A stretch of 64,000 bases of DNA from Roseomonas sp. (GTDB lineage: Bacteria; Pseudomonadota; Alphaproteobacteria; Acetobacterales; Acetobacteraceae): contig JADCFN010000006.1 in NCBI GenBank assembly GCA_020249505.1, positions 1 through 64,000 of the forward strand, read 5' to 3'. The notes under the pieces are model-generated. The model saw only the letters and a program-made list of their open reading frames with translations. It searched no databases and was not told the DNA's origin. A program made the translations under genes and the position numbers. How positions within the stretch are numbered: position 1 is the first letter of the stretch; each line of letters begins with the position of its first letter. Of this stretch, positions 9,054 through 17,109 are shown in pieces.

Positions 9054-9758
9054 TCAATGCTCCACCCGCCTGTCATCCATGCCGCGAAACACGATCAAGT
9101 CTCGCTCAGCGCGCACCGCTTCGGGCAGTGCAAGCCATTCCAAAAACTCCCCCATCACGCGTGCGGTGATGGTAGCGACATTATGGGCATGCGCCGCTTC
9201 GGGGCTGTACCAGCCAAGTTTTTCCAGTTCGCCGGAACCTTGAATGGCGCCATGAACCGCTTCCGCCGGCGCAATCAAAAAACGCGCGTGAAAGCGAATG
9301 GGCCGGCCCGTGGGTGTGATGGCGCGGCAGAGATAGTCCAGGGCGCTGAGGTCCGCGGCCACGCCATCGCCGCGCTTTTCGCCCAAAACGAGCCCGGTTT
9401 CCTCAAACAATTCCCGCGCTGCGGCAATGCCCAAGGCCCGCGCGCGCGCTGGTGTCGCACGCCGTTCTAGGTGGCGCCGAGGTTCCGCACGTAATTCACT
9501 GATGGCCGGGCCGCGATGATCATCCGGGTCCACACGGCCGCCAGGAAACACCATGACATCCGGCATAAAGCGATGCCCGGCATGGCGCTTGCCCATCAGC
9601 AATTCCGGCCCTTTGCGGGTTTGTCGCCAGACAATCAGGCTCGCGGCATCGCGTGGCCGCGCGGTGCGGGCGCGCGGGCTGCGTTTGCCTTCTGCGTCGG
9701 CACCACCAGGATTATCGGCGGTTGAGTCTTCGCGATGCGGGGGCTTAGTCAAGGTCAA
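9054..9758 (-). CDS. NUDIX hydrolase, probable TTG start
   Basis: A NUDIX-fold protein of about 234 residues. The Nudix box core REFFEETG is present as RELFEETG within GIAAARELFEETGLV, where the glutamates bind Mg2+ for hydrolysis of a nucleoside-diphosphate-X substrate. The N-terminal block SLIVWRQTRKGPELLMGKR followed by FMPDVMVFPGGRVDPDD resembles the NUDT19/CoA-pyrophosphatase-like group, so a CoA or nucleotide-sugar substrate is possible. The frame is open upstream to 9914 inside the nitroreductase gene, but no good start exists there. I choose TTG at 9758 (alternative 9752): GGAG lies eight bases before it, and the gene then overlaps the nitroreductase by only 14 bases. The stop codon abuts the ATG of the TPR protein. 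Confidence 0.8.
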   Translation of the reverse strand: MTLTKPPHREDSTADNPGGADAEGKRSPRARTARPRDAASLIVWRQTRKGPELLMGKRHAGHRFMPDVMVFPGGRVDPDDHRGPAISELRAEPRRHLERRATPARARALGIAAARELFEETGLVLGEKRGDGVAADLSALDYLCRAITPTGRPIRFHARFLIAPAEAVHGAIQGSGELEKLGWYSPEAAHAHNVATITARVMGEFLEWLALPEAVRAERDLIVFRGMDDRRVEH

Positions 9759-10557
9759 GCCCCCGGCTCCGCAACCAGGCACGGAAGCCGAAACGCTCCG
9801 GCACCGATAATTGCCGCGCGGCATTTTCCGACCAGGTGCAGCCTTCCGGCGCAGGGCCATGGATTTCCGGATAACGCGGCTTTTGCCTGGGCCGCAGCGC
9901 ATCATAGGCCGCAATCGCTTCCGCTTCCGCCGCGCTGGAATAGGCTTCGCGATGAATAACCGCGGAAGGCGGCAGGCGCGGTGTCACTTCATTGCGCGCG
10001 GCGGGCCAACCAAGTGAAAGCCCCGCCACGGGATAAACCCCCTTGGGCAGCGCAAATAAAGGTGCGACTTTTTCGATATGGCTGCGAACGTAAGATATGG
10101 GGCAGGTGCCAAGCCCCGCCGCATCCGCCGCCGCAATCGCAGCACCCAAGGCCAGCGCCGCATCCACCGCCGTGTTCAAAAAAGTGTCCATATTGTTGTT
10201 GGCGTGTTCACGCCCATGCAGCGCGCAGGCCGCCTGGCCGCGCCGCATATCGCCGCAGAAAATCAGCAGCACCGGCGCATCCTTGATCCAAGGCATGGTG
10301 CCGATCCAATCCGCCACTTTCGCGATCTTCACCGGATCACGTGTCACGATAATAGAATATTGCTGCAGATCGGATTTGGAGGGTGCTGATTGCGCCGCCG
10401 CCAGCACCGTATCCAACAACGCCTCAGTCACTGCTTCAGCGCTGTAGCGGCGCGTGACGCGACGATCCAAAAGCGCCGCCAAGGCGGGGGGTATCGCCTC
10501 TGGCGGGGTGAAGGGCAGGGCGCCGTAGCGGGTGCGGATCAGGTCTTCGGGCTTCAT
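9745..10557 (-). CDS. Nitroreductase-family flavoprotein
   Basis: A 270-residue nitroreductase-fold protein, predicted to bind FMN and to reduce quinones, nitro compounds or similar acceptors with NAD(P)H. The N-terminal RRVTRRYSAEAV motif carries the arginine and serine that contact the FMN phosphate, and AAQSAPSKSDLQQYSIIV forms the second FMN site. A second conserved region is AADAAGLGTCPISYVRS. I use ATG at 10557 (MKPEDLIRTRYGA), where family homology begins; the open frame runs to 10611 but would overlap the upstream acyl-CoA synthetase. It precedes a NUDIX hydrolase gene with a small overlap. The physiological substrate is unknown. Confidence 0.87.
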   Translation of the reverse strand: MKPEDLIRTRYGALPFTPPEAIPPALAALLDRRVTRRYSAEAVTEALLDTVLAAAQSAPSKSDLQQYSIIVTRDPVKIAKVADWIGTMPWIKDAPVLLIFCGDMRRGQAACALHGREHANNNMDTFLNTAVDAALALGAAIAAADAAGLGTCPISYVRSHIEKVAPLFALPKGVYPVAGLSLGWPAARNEVTPRLPPSAVIHREAYSSAAEAEAIAAYDALRPRQKPRYPEIHGPAPEGCTWSENAARQLSVPERFGFRAWLRSRGLDLD

Positions 10558-10582
10558 GGCTGCAAACTGGCATCCCGCGCCA

Positions 10583-12640
10583 TTAAGGGAAAGCCGGCAC
10601 CACCCAGGCATCCGCCACCGTCACGCCCTGGCCTTCGGCATGGATGATCAGCGGGTTGATTTCCGCTTCCGCCACGCCTGGCTGGGCGGCCAAACGTGAT
10701 GCCGCCACAACAGCTTTCGCCAGAGCATCCAGATCGCCCTTGGGCAAGCCGCGCCAGCCGGCCAAGGGCTTCAGCCCCTTAACCTCCGCGATCATTGCCT
10801 TTGCTTCCGCCTCATCCACCGGGGCGATGCGGAGCGCGGTATCGCGGTGCAATTCCGCCATGATGCCGCCGGCACCGACCAGGATCACAGGCCCTGCTTC
10901 CGGGTCTCGGCGGAAGCCGATGATGGCTTCGGCCAGGCCCTTCACCATGGGCTGCACCAGAAAGCCGGTGATGCGCGCAGCCGGGGCACGGGCCCTCACG
11001 CGCGACAGCATCGCGGTGGCTTCGGCCGTGAGTGCCGCCGGGTCGGGGATATTCAGCGCCACACCGCCAACCTCCGTCTTATGCGCCAGATCGGGCGACA
11101 GGATTTTGAGCGCGACGGGGTAGCTAAGCCCATCCGGCACGGCATCTGGCGCCTCCATCACGGCAAAGGGGCTATCGAGGCCGAAAGCCGCGAAAACCCG
11201 CCGCGCATCGGCCTCATCCGGTTGGGCGGGGATGGTGTGGCTGATGGCAGGCGCTGGGGCCTCGGCCCGCGGGGCGCGCCAATCGAAAAAGGCGCGAATC
11301 ACATCGGCGCAGGATTCCGGGGTGCGGAAGGCGGGAATGCCGGCTTCGCCCAAAAGCCGCAAGGACGCATCGGCCTGCGGCACCAAAAAGGCCGCGATGG
11401 GTTTGCCAAGACCGGTCTTAACCGCGCCCGTAATGCCTGCCACGGCGTCATGTGGGCGGAATTGTGCGGAAGACCCCACCACGGAAAGCACCATATCCGT
11501 GCCTGCATCTACCGAAAGCGCTGTCAGCGCCGCTTCCACCTTATCGGCCCGCGTACCGGCGAGTGTCACGTCAATCATGCGCCCATGATGCGGCAGGCCA
11601 GCGGCTTCCAACCCGGCGACGGCGGTGGCATCGGGCGGGCAGGTTTCAATGCCGACAACGCCCAAAGCATCCACCGCCATGGCGCCGCCGCCACCCGTTG
11701 TAGTCATGACCGAAATGGTGCGGCGCGGATTAGCCAAGGGTTTGCGCCCCATGAACAAGGCGGGCGCTTCCAATAGCGCTTCAATCATCGTCACGCGCGC
11801 AATGCCATTGGCACGGAAGAAGGCATCCGCCGCCGCATCAGACCCCGCCAGCGCGCCAGTATGGCTGCCCGCCAATTCCGCACCGAAGCTGGAACGGCCA
11901 AGCTTGAAGGCAATGATCGGCTTGCCCAGCGCATGGGCGCGGCGCGCTGCGGCGGCGAGTTTTTCCGGCGCGCGAATCGCTTCCAGAAACAGCAGCACCG
12001 CATCCACGCCAGGGTCTTCCACCAGCATGCCCGCGATTTCACTCGTGGTCAGATCGGCTTCATTGCCGGTGCCGATCAGATGCGAAAAGCCGATCCCGCG
12101 CGGGGCGCCGCGCGCCATGATGGCGCCCATCATGGAACCGGATTGCGAAACCAGCGCGATACGCCCAGTCGGCAAGCTATCAGCTTCCAACGCCGCGTTT
12201 ACCGAACAGGCAGTGCGCGCATTGAGGTTGACCAGGCCCATGGAATTGGGGCCGAGCAGCCGCACCCCTGCCGCTTTCGCTGTTGCCAAAAGCCTTTCCT
12301 GCAAGGCGCGGCCTTCGTCACCGGCTTCGGCAAAGCCATCGGCCAGAATGGCAGCCACCGGAATGCGCTTTTCCGCCACCGCCGCGATCTGGCCTTCCAC
12401 ATGCTGCGTGCCGAGCAGCAGATAGGCGAGGTCAATCTCGCCGGGCACATCGGCCAGGCGCGGATAGGCGCGTTCGCCAAGGATCGTCTCGGCGCTTGGA
12501 TTGATCGGGAAAAGATCACCCGTAAAACCGTGCTTACGCAAATAAACCTGCGCGCGCGCGGTCAGGCGCTTCGGGTCTGATGATCCGCCAATCAGCGCAA
12601 TGCGGCGCGGGTTGAGCAGGGCAGAGGCAAGGCGGTCCAT
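10583..12640 (-). CDS. Fused acetate/acyl-CoA ligase (ADP-forming) family protein
   Basis: A 685-residue single-chain NDP-forming acyl-CoA synthetase. Domain order is CoA-binding Rossmann (residues 1-130, GGSSDPKRLTARAQ), succinyl-CoA ligase-like domains (to about 450, including SQSGSMMGAIMARGAPRGIG and GSHTGALAGSDAA) and an ATP-grasp_5 domain at the C-terminus (PVALKILSPDLAHKTEVGGV). The family includes acetyl-CoA synthetase (ADP-forming), pimeloyl-CoA- and other acyl-CoA ligases, as well as protein acetyltransferases when a GNAT domain is attached; no GNAT domain is present here. It lies downstream of a small exported protein gene and an SDR gene and upstream of the nitroreductase, all on the minus strand. 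Substrate is not assignable. Confidence 0.88.
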   Translation of the reverse strand: MDRLASALLNPRRIALIGGSSDPKRLTARAQVYLRKHGFTGDLFPINPSAETILGERAYPRLADVPGEIDLAYLLLGTQHVEGQIAAVAEKRIPVAAILADGFAEAGDEGRALQERLLATAKAAGVRLLGPNSMGLVNLNARTACSVNAALEADSLPTGRIALVSQSGSMMGAIMARGAPRGIGFSHLIGTGNEADLTTSEIAGMLVEDPGVDAVLLFLEAIRAPEKLAAAARRAHALGKPIIAFKLGRSSFGAELAGSHTGALAGSDAAADAFFRANGIARVTMIEALLEAPALFMGRKPLANPRRTISVMTTTGGGGAMAVDALGVVGIETCPPDATAVAGLEAAGLPHHGRMIDVTLAGTRADKVEAALTALSVDAGTDMVLSVVGSSAQFRPHDAVAGITGAVKTGLGKPIAAFLVPQADASLRLLGEAGIPAFRTPESCADVIRAFFDWRAPRAEAPAPAISHTIPAQPDEADARRVFAAFGLDSPFAVMEAPDAVPDGLSYPVALKILSPDLAHKTEVGGVALNIPDPAALTAEATAMLSRVRARAPAARITGFLVQPMVKGLAEAIIGFRRDPEAGPVILVGAGGIMAELHRDTALRIAPVDEAEAKAMIAEVKGLKPLAGWRGLPKGDLDALAKAVVAASRLAAQPGVAEAEINPLIIHAEGQGVTVADAWVVPAFP

Positions 12641-12652
12641 GAGGCTATTCCG

Positions 12653-13108
12653 TCAATTTGAAAGGGGCGTAACACAGCCCTCGGGGGGTGTTTCGGGTGG
12701 CGCGACATGCAGCGCCATGAAGGCGATTTCCTGCGCGGTCTCGGGCAACGTATTCAGATCATGATCATGCAGCGAAACGCGCCCCGCTTGGATGCGTTCG
12801 CGTACCGCATGGCGCGCGAGCAATTCCCGCGTTGGGCGCAGCAGTACGGCGCGATCACCACTCGGCACGCCAACCAGCCCACTGAAGATCACCACTGCGG
12901 CGGGACGAGACCAGACAAGCCGCGCTGGCAATGGCCCAAGATGGCGCGCATTGGGCGCGTAGGCACAAGCCGCCGCGGCATCAATCGCTTCCAAGGCGCC
13001 GCTTGGCGGCAAGCGCTGCGCCGCCGCCACAATTTCCGGCGCCGTGGCGGCTGCGCGCCCCGATCCCAGGACGAGCAGCGCCAGCGCAGCGGTAATAAAC
13101 GGCTTCAG
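12653..13108 (-). CDS. Small exported protein of unknown family, probable CTG start
   Basis: Gene callers would start this frame at GTG 13030 and give a 125-residue cytoplasmic protein. The frame is open for 26 more codons, and they encode a textbook Sec signal peptide: lysine at position 2, then FITAALALLVLGS, and an ALA-type cleavage site near GRAAATA. The only start for it is CTG at 13108, which overlaps the TGA stop of the upstream SDR gene as CTGA, a 4-base overlap like the ATGA overlaps elsewhere here. The mature protein of about 128 residues has two cysteines (in AAACAYAP and EGCVTPLSN) that could form a disulfide. I recognise no family. The gene lies between an SDR gene and an ADP-forming acyl-CoA synthetase. 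Confidence 0.62.
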   Translation of the reverse strand: MKPFITAALALLVLGSGRAAATAPEIVAAAQRLPPSGALEAIDAAAACAYAPNARHLGPLPARLVWSRPAAVVIFSGLVGVPSGDRAVLLRPTRELLARHAVRERIQAGRVSLHDHDLNTLPETAQEIAFMALHVAPPETPPEGCVTPLSN

Positions 13109-14019
13109 ACTGGGTCCCAGCAGAAGACATCGCCGGAACGCTCAAGCGCCGAAAAGGCGGGCTTCAGCGCCGGCAGGGCATATTCTTCGATCATTTCCGG
13201 CGTCCAGCCTTCGCCGCGATGAATGCCGCGGATGGGGCGTGATTGGCTATAGATGAAGATCTCATTCATGCGGGGCGAGAAGATCTGCCCCGTCACATCC
13301 TTCGCCGCATCGGAAGCAAGGAACACTGCCAGCGGTGCGTTCTTATCCGGCGTCATGCGCATGATGCGTTCCACGCGACGCTTTTGTTCCGGCGTCTCGG
13401 CAGGGATCGAGCCTGTCATACGGCTCCAGGCGAAGGGGGCGATGCAATTGGACCGCACATTGAAGCGCGCCATATCCAGCGCAATGGATTTGGACAGCGC
13501 CACAATGCCAAGCTTGGCTGCCGAGTAATTCGCCTGCCCGAAATTGCCGATCAGGCCCGAAGTTGACGACATATGCACAAAAGAACCCGACTGCTGCGCA
13601 CGATAATGCGTGGCGGCAGCGCGGGAGACATAAAAGGACCCAGAAAGATGCACGGCAATCACCGAATCCCATTCTTCCGGAGTCATCCGATGAAAAATCT
13701 GGTCACGCAGAATGCCCGCATTATTGACCACAATATCAATGCGCCCGAAGTGATCCATGGCCGATTGCACGATCTTTTGCGCGCTGGCCCAGGTGGCCAC
13801 GCTATCGGTGCAGATTTCTGATGTGCCGCCATTTTGGGCAATGATTGCCTTGGTTTGCTGCGCCGGCGTCGCATCCTGGCCTTCACCGGACAGCGATGCA
13901 CCGACATCATTGATGATCACCTTGGCACCCTGGCCCGCCATCATAATGGCGATTTCCCGGCCAATGCCGTTCCCTGCCCCTGTGACGATGGCAACCTTAC
14001 CTTCAAGCATATTTGGCAT
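13105..14019 (-). CDS. Short-chain dehydrogenase/reductase, MFE-2-like
   Basis: A 304-residue classical SDR. The cofactor motif TGAGNGIG lies at residues 14-21, NNAG near 103-106 and the catalytic YSAAK near 170 with serine upstream in HMSSTSG. The segment VIINDVGASLSGEGQD after the second strand resembles the dehydrogenase domain of peroxisomal multifunctional enzyme type 2 and bacterial relatives that oxidise 3-hydroxyacyl-CoA. The C-terminal extension (residues 250-304) is longer than in ordinary SDRs. A strong GGAGGAG ribosome site precedes ATG 14019. It is the first gene of a minus-strand unit and is divergent from an NMT1-type ABC transporter, with about 120 bases between them. Confidence 0.87.
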   Translation of the reverse strand: MPNMLEGKVAIVTGAGNGIGREIAIMMAGQGAKVIINDVGASLSGEGQDATPAQQTKAIIAQNGGTSEICTDSVATWASAQKIVQSAMDHFGRIDIVVNNAGILRDQIFHRMTPEEWDSVIAVHLSGSFYVSRAAATHYRAQQSGSFVHMSSTSGLIGNFGQANYSAAKLGIVALSKSIALDMARFNVRSNCIAPFAWSRMTGSIPAETPEQKRRVERIMRMTPDKNAPLAVFLASDAAKDVTGQIFSPRMNEIFIYSQSRPIRGIHRGEGWTPEMIEEYALPALKPAFSALERSGDVFCWDPV

Positions 14020-14138
14020 GTGGCACTCCTCCTGCTTCTACACTGGCGGAGACTAGACCCGGCTTGCCGGGCCGTGAAGTCGGGTTGCTGGTTTTGCAAA
14101 CCGCGCCTAGATGGGGCGTGGAACGGACGGGGGCAGCC

Positions 14139-14906
14139 GTGGCGTTGGTATCACTACAGGGCGTGGGCAAGACATTTTCCGGCCGAACGGGTGCCTGGGA
14201 AGCCGTACGCGACTTCAGCCTTGACCTGGCAGAGGGTGAATTCTTCTGCCTGCTCGGCACTTCTGGCTGCGGCAAGACAACGGTGCTGAATATGGTGGCC
14301 GGGTTTGAAGCGCCGACCGCCGGCAGCATTCTGCTGGATGGGGCGCCGGTAGAAGGCCCGGGCGCTGATCGCGGCGTAGTGTTTCAGGGTCATGACAGCC
14401 TGTATGATTGGCTGACGGCGCTGGACAATATCGGCTTTGGCTTGCGCCTGCGCGGCATGGGCAGGGCGGAACGGCGCGACAAGGCGGAACATTTCCTCCG
14501 CATGGTCGGCCTGAACGGGCAAGGAGCGAAGCATCCTTCGGAACTCTCAGGCGGCATGAAGCAGCGCATTCAGATTGCGCGCGCTTTGGCGAATGACCCG
14601 CGCATGCTGCTGATGGATGAGCCCTTCGGCGCGCTGGATGCCATGACGCGCGCAGTGTTGCAGGGGGAGCTCAGCCGGATTTGGGCGGAGACGAAAAAGA
14701 CCGTGCTGTTCATCACGCATGATATCGAAGAAGCCTGCGCGCTCGCGACCCGTATCGGCGTGATGCGCCGCGGGCCGGGGGGAACACTCAAGGCCATTGT
14801 GCCGGTGGATTTGCCCTTCCCGCGCGAACGCACATCGGATGCCTTCATGCGCGTCTTCCGCGATGTGCATGGCCTTATTCATGATGAGATTCACGGTGCG
14901 CACTGA
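14139..14906 (+). CDS. NMT1/sulfonate-type ABC transporter ATP-binding protein
   Basis: An ATPase of the TauB/SsuB/NrtD type, about 255 residues. Walker A is LGTSGCGKTT, the signature motif LSGGMKQRIQIARAL, Walker B MLLMDEPFGALD and the switch histidine in LFITHDIEEA. I choose GTG 14139 (VALVSLQGVGKTF) because homology begins there; GTG 14118 and an ATG-less open extension to 14013 are alternatives. It is the first gene of a three-gene importer with permease and binding protein downstream. These systems import small organic solutes such as sulfonates, nitrate, thiamine precursors or aromatic acids; the substrate cannot be inferred. Confidence 0.9.
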   Translation: MALVSLQGVGKTFSGRTGAWEAVRDFSLDLAEGEFFCLLGTSGCGKTTVLNMVAGFEAPTAGSILLDGAPVEGPGADRGVVFQGHDSLYDWLTALDNIGFGLRLRGMGRAERRDKAEHFLRMVGLNGQGAKHPSELSGGMKQRIQIARALANDPRMLLMDEPFGALDAMTRAVLQGELSRIWAETKKTVLFITHDIEEACALATRIGVMRRGPGGTLKAIVPVDLPFPRERTSDAFMRVFRDVHGLIHDEIHGAH

Positions 14907-15660
14907 ACGCCTGACCACCATTGGTGGCTATATCGCGGGCTTTGCCCTGCTGTTCCTGATTTGGCATCTGGCGGCCACCTATTTGGTGAAATCCACCCTG
15001 TTTCCGCCGCCCATGCCGGTGCTGGAACGCGGTTGGATGCTGATTGAAGATGGCATTCTGCAAGAACAGATCATCGCATCATTGAAGCGCATCGCGCAGG
15101 GTTTCCTGTTGGGTTCGGCCATTGGCATCCCGATCGGGCTGGCGATTGGATCCTTCAAGCCGGTGCGCTGGTTGCTAGAACCCTGGACAGAATTTTTCCG
15201 CTTCATCCCGGCTGTCGCTATGATCACGGTTTCGGTGATCTGGTTTGGCATTGGGGAAGAAAGCAAGGTCTTCCTGATTGCCTATACGACCATCTTCGTC
15301 GTGATTATTTCAACCGCCGCCGGTGTGGGTGCCGTGGGGCGGGATAAGATCAGGGCCGCGCAATGCCTTGGCGCCAATCGCTGGCAGGTGTTTGGCCTGG
15401 TCGCGCTGCCGGCGACCGTTCCCTATATCCTGACCGGGATGCGCCTTGCCATGTCCAATGCCTTTGTCACCATTGTGGCGGCAGAGCTGATCGCCTCCAA
15501 TGATGGGCTTGGCAAGATGCTCTGGGATGCCCGGCTTTTCATGCAGATCGAGGATATTTTTGTGGCCCTGGTCGCGCTTGGGCTGCTGGGCTTCGCGACC
15601 GATCGCAGCTTTCGCTTTCTGATCCGCGCCTTTGCGGGGCGCTTCAACGCAACCGTCTGA
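14881..15660 (+). CDS. NMT1/sulfonate-type ABC transporter permease
   Basis: A permease of about 259 residues from the BPD_transp_1 family (SsuC/TauC type). It has about six hydrophobic segments, beginning with YIAGFALLFLIWHLAATYLV, and the EAA-type loop AAQCLGANRWQVFGLVALPA that engages the ATPase. Two adjacent ATG codons at 14881 and 14884 overlap the end of the ATPase gene by 23-26 bases; the open frame further upstream is a shadow of that gene. A PPPMPVLERGWML segment after the first helix is typical for the group. It works with the flanking ATPase and the binding protein encoded 18 bases downstream. Confidence 0.9.
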   Translation: MMRFTVRTERLTTIGGYIAGFALLFLIWHLAATYLVKSTLFPPPMPVLERGWMLIEDGILQEQIIASLKRIAQGFLLGSAIGIPIGLAIGSFKPVRWLLEPWTEFFRFIPAVAMITVSVIWFGIGEESKVFLIAYTTIFVVIISTAAGVGAVGRDKIRAAQCLGANRWQVFGLVALPATVPYILTGMRLAMSNAFVTIVAAELIASNDGLGKMLWDARLFMQIEDIFVALVALGLLGFATDRSFRFLIRAFAGRFNATV

Positions 15661-15678
15661 GACAAGGGAGAATTCACC

Positions 15679-16638
15679 ATGCTTCGTCGTTCACTTCTGG
15701 CGCTGCCGGCCGCTGCTGCCGGCGCCTATATCCTGCCCGCTTCCGCCCAAGCGCCCACCAAGATCACCATCGCCACCGGCGTTGATCCTTCCTTCGCGCA
15801 ATTTTATGTAGCGAAGGAAGGCGGTTTCTTTGAACGCAATGGCCTGGATGTCACGGTGAATACCGGGCCATCGGGCAGCGCCATGATTGCGTTTTTGATC
15901 GGCAATCAAATCAATTCCGCCTATGGTGCCGAACAGGCCGGCGTATCCGCCCATGTGCGTGACCCCAATGTTGTAGCGGTTGCTGAAGGTGTGGCGCTGA
16001 TGCGCTGGCTTTCGGTGGTGGGCCGTGGTGTCGAGAATATGGAAGCGCTGAAGGGCAAGCGCGTGGGTGTCGCGCGCGGCACGGGCAGCGAAACCTTTTG
16101 GCTTTCCGTGGTGTCGCGGCTTGGATTGAACCAGGCCGATTACACCATTGTGAATGTGGAGGCGCCTGAGATGGTCGCCGCCATGGAACGCGGCAATATT
16201 GATGCCTTCGTGGTGTGGGAACCCTGGCCGACCCGCGCCATGCGCGCCATTCCGGGCAGCAAGATCCTGCTCAGCAACGACCAGATCGCGATTCAGAGCA
16301 ATTTCATCTATCTGAATAAGGGCTGGGCAGAAGCCAATCGCGCGACCACCGAACGGCTCATGCGTTCTTTGGTGCAGGCGACCGAATTCACCGCAAGCAA
16401 TCGCGACCAGGCGGTGCAGCAGGTGGCGCGTTTCCTGCGCCAGGATCGCGCCTTCATCGCTGAGCTGATGGGCAAGGTCGAATATCGCATGAACCTGACC
16501 AGCGACAGCGTTTCCTTCATCCAGCGCGCCATTGATCAGCTGCGCGGCATGAACCGGCTGGATCGCCCCGTCACGACGGATCAGGTGATCTGGAAGGATC
16601 CGCTGAGCTGGGTGGCAGCGGATCGCGTGAAGATTTAA
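15679..16638 (+). CDS. NMT1/TauA-like periplasmic substrate-binding protein
   Basis: A 319-residue periplasmic binding protein of the NMT1/SsuA superfamily. The N-terminal segment MLRRSLLALPAAAAGAYILP ending ASAQA is a Sec signal peptide, and the double arginine makes a Tat-like reading possible but weak. The mature protein starts with TKITIATGVDPSFAQFYVAK, the usual first lobe. GVARGTGSETFWLSVVSR marks the hinge and ligand region. A good ribosome site (AAGGGAG) precedes ATG. It is the third gene of the importer operon and would decide its specificity, which is not readable from sequence. Confidence 0.92.
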   Translation: MLRRSLLALPAAAAGAYILPASAQAPTKITIATGVDPSFAQFYVAKEGGFFERNGLDVTVNTGPSGSAMIAFLIGNQINSAYGAEQAGVSAHVRDPNVVAVAEGVALMRWLSVVGRGVENMEALKGKRVGVARGTGSETFWLSVVSRLGLNQADYTIVNVEAPEMVAAMERGNIDAFVVWEPWPTRAMRAIPGSKILLSNDQIAIQSNFIYLNKGWAEANRATTERLMRSLVQATEFTASNRDQAVQQVARFLRQDRAFIAELMGKVEYRMNLTSDSVSFIQRAIDQLRGMNRLDRPVTTDQVIWKDPLSWVAADRVKI

Positions 16639-16647
16639 GAGCCAAGC

Positions 16648-17103
16648 GTGGCGCTGCTTTTTCGCCGCGCCACGCAGGCAGATTTGCCCGCCATCATCGC
16701 GCTTTTGGCCGATGACAGGCTGGGTCAGGGGCGAGAAGACGCCGCTGACCCGCCGAACCAAGCCTACCTCGCGGCCTTCGCCGCGATTGCCGCCGATGCC
16801 AACCAGTATTTGGTGGTGGTGGAAGATGAAGGGCGCGTGATCGGCTGCCTGCAACTGAGCTTCATCCCAGGGCTGTCACGGCTTGGGATGTGGCGCGGAC
16901 AGATTGAAGGCGTGCGTATTGCTTCAGATCGTCGCGGCGATGGGCTTGGCCGGCAGATGTTTGCTTGGGCCATAGCCGAATGCCGCGTGCGAGGTTGCGC
17001 GCTGATACAGCTTACTACCGACAAGCAAAGGCCAGAGGCACTACGCTTTTACGAAAGCCTCGGTTTTGTCGCGAGCCATGAGGGCATGAAACTGGCGCTG
17101 TGA
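16648..17103 (+). CDS. GNAT-family N-acetyltransferase
   Basis: A 151-residue single-domain acyltransferase with a GTG start. The acetyl-CoA-binding motif A is RRGDGLGRQMFAWA, with the pyrophosphate loop glycine pattern R-x-x-G-x-G, and motif B ends RPEALRFYESLGFVASHEGM. The N-terminal LFRRATQADLPAIIALLADD is typical for the family. It lies nine bases after the ABC binding-protein gene, so it may be transcribed with that importer. Proteins like this acetylate amino groups of small molecules or peptides; the substrate is unknown. Confidence 0.9.
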   Translation: MALLFRRATQADLPAIIALLADDRLGQGREDAADPPNQAYLAAFAAIAADANQYLVVVEDEGRVIGCLQLSFIPGLSRLGMWRGQIEGVRIASDRRGDGLGRQMFAWAIAECRVRGCALIQLTTDKQRPEALRFYESLGFVASHEGMKLAL

Positions 17104-17109
17104 CGCGTT

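Noticed and set aside
15691-16854. 387-residue open frame antisense to the NMT1-type binding protein
   Set aside because: It is a composition shadow of a real gene in GC-rich DNA: no family match, rich in histidine and arginine, and it covers two unrelated genes.
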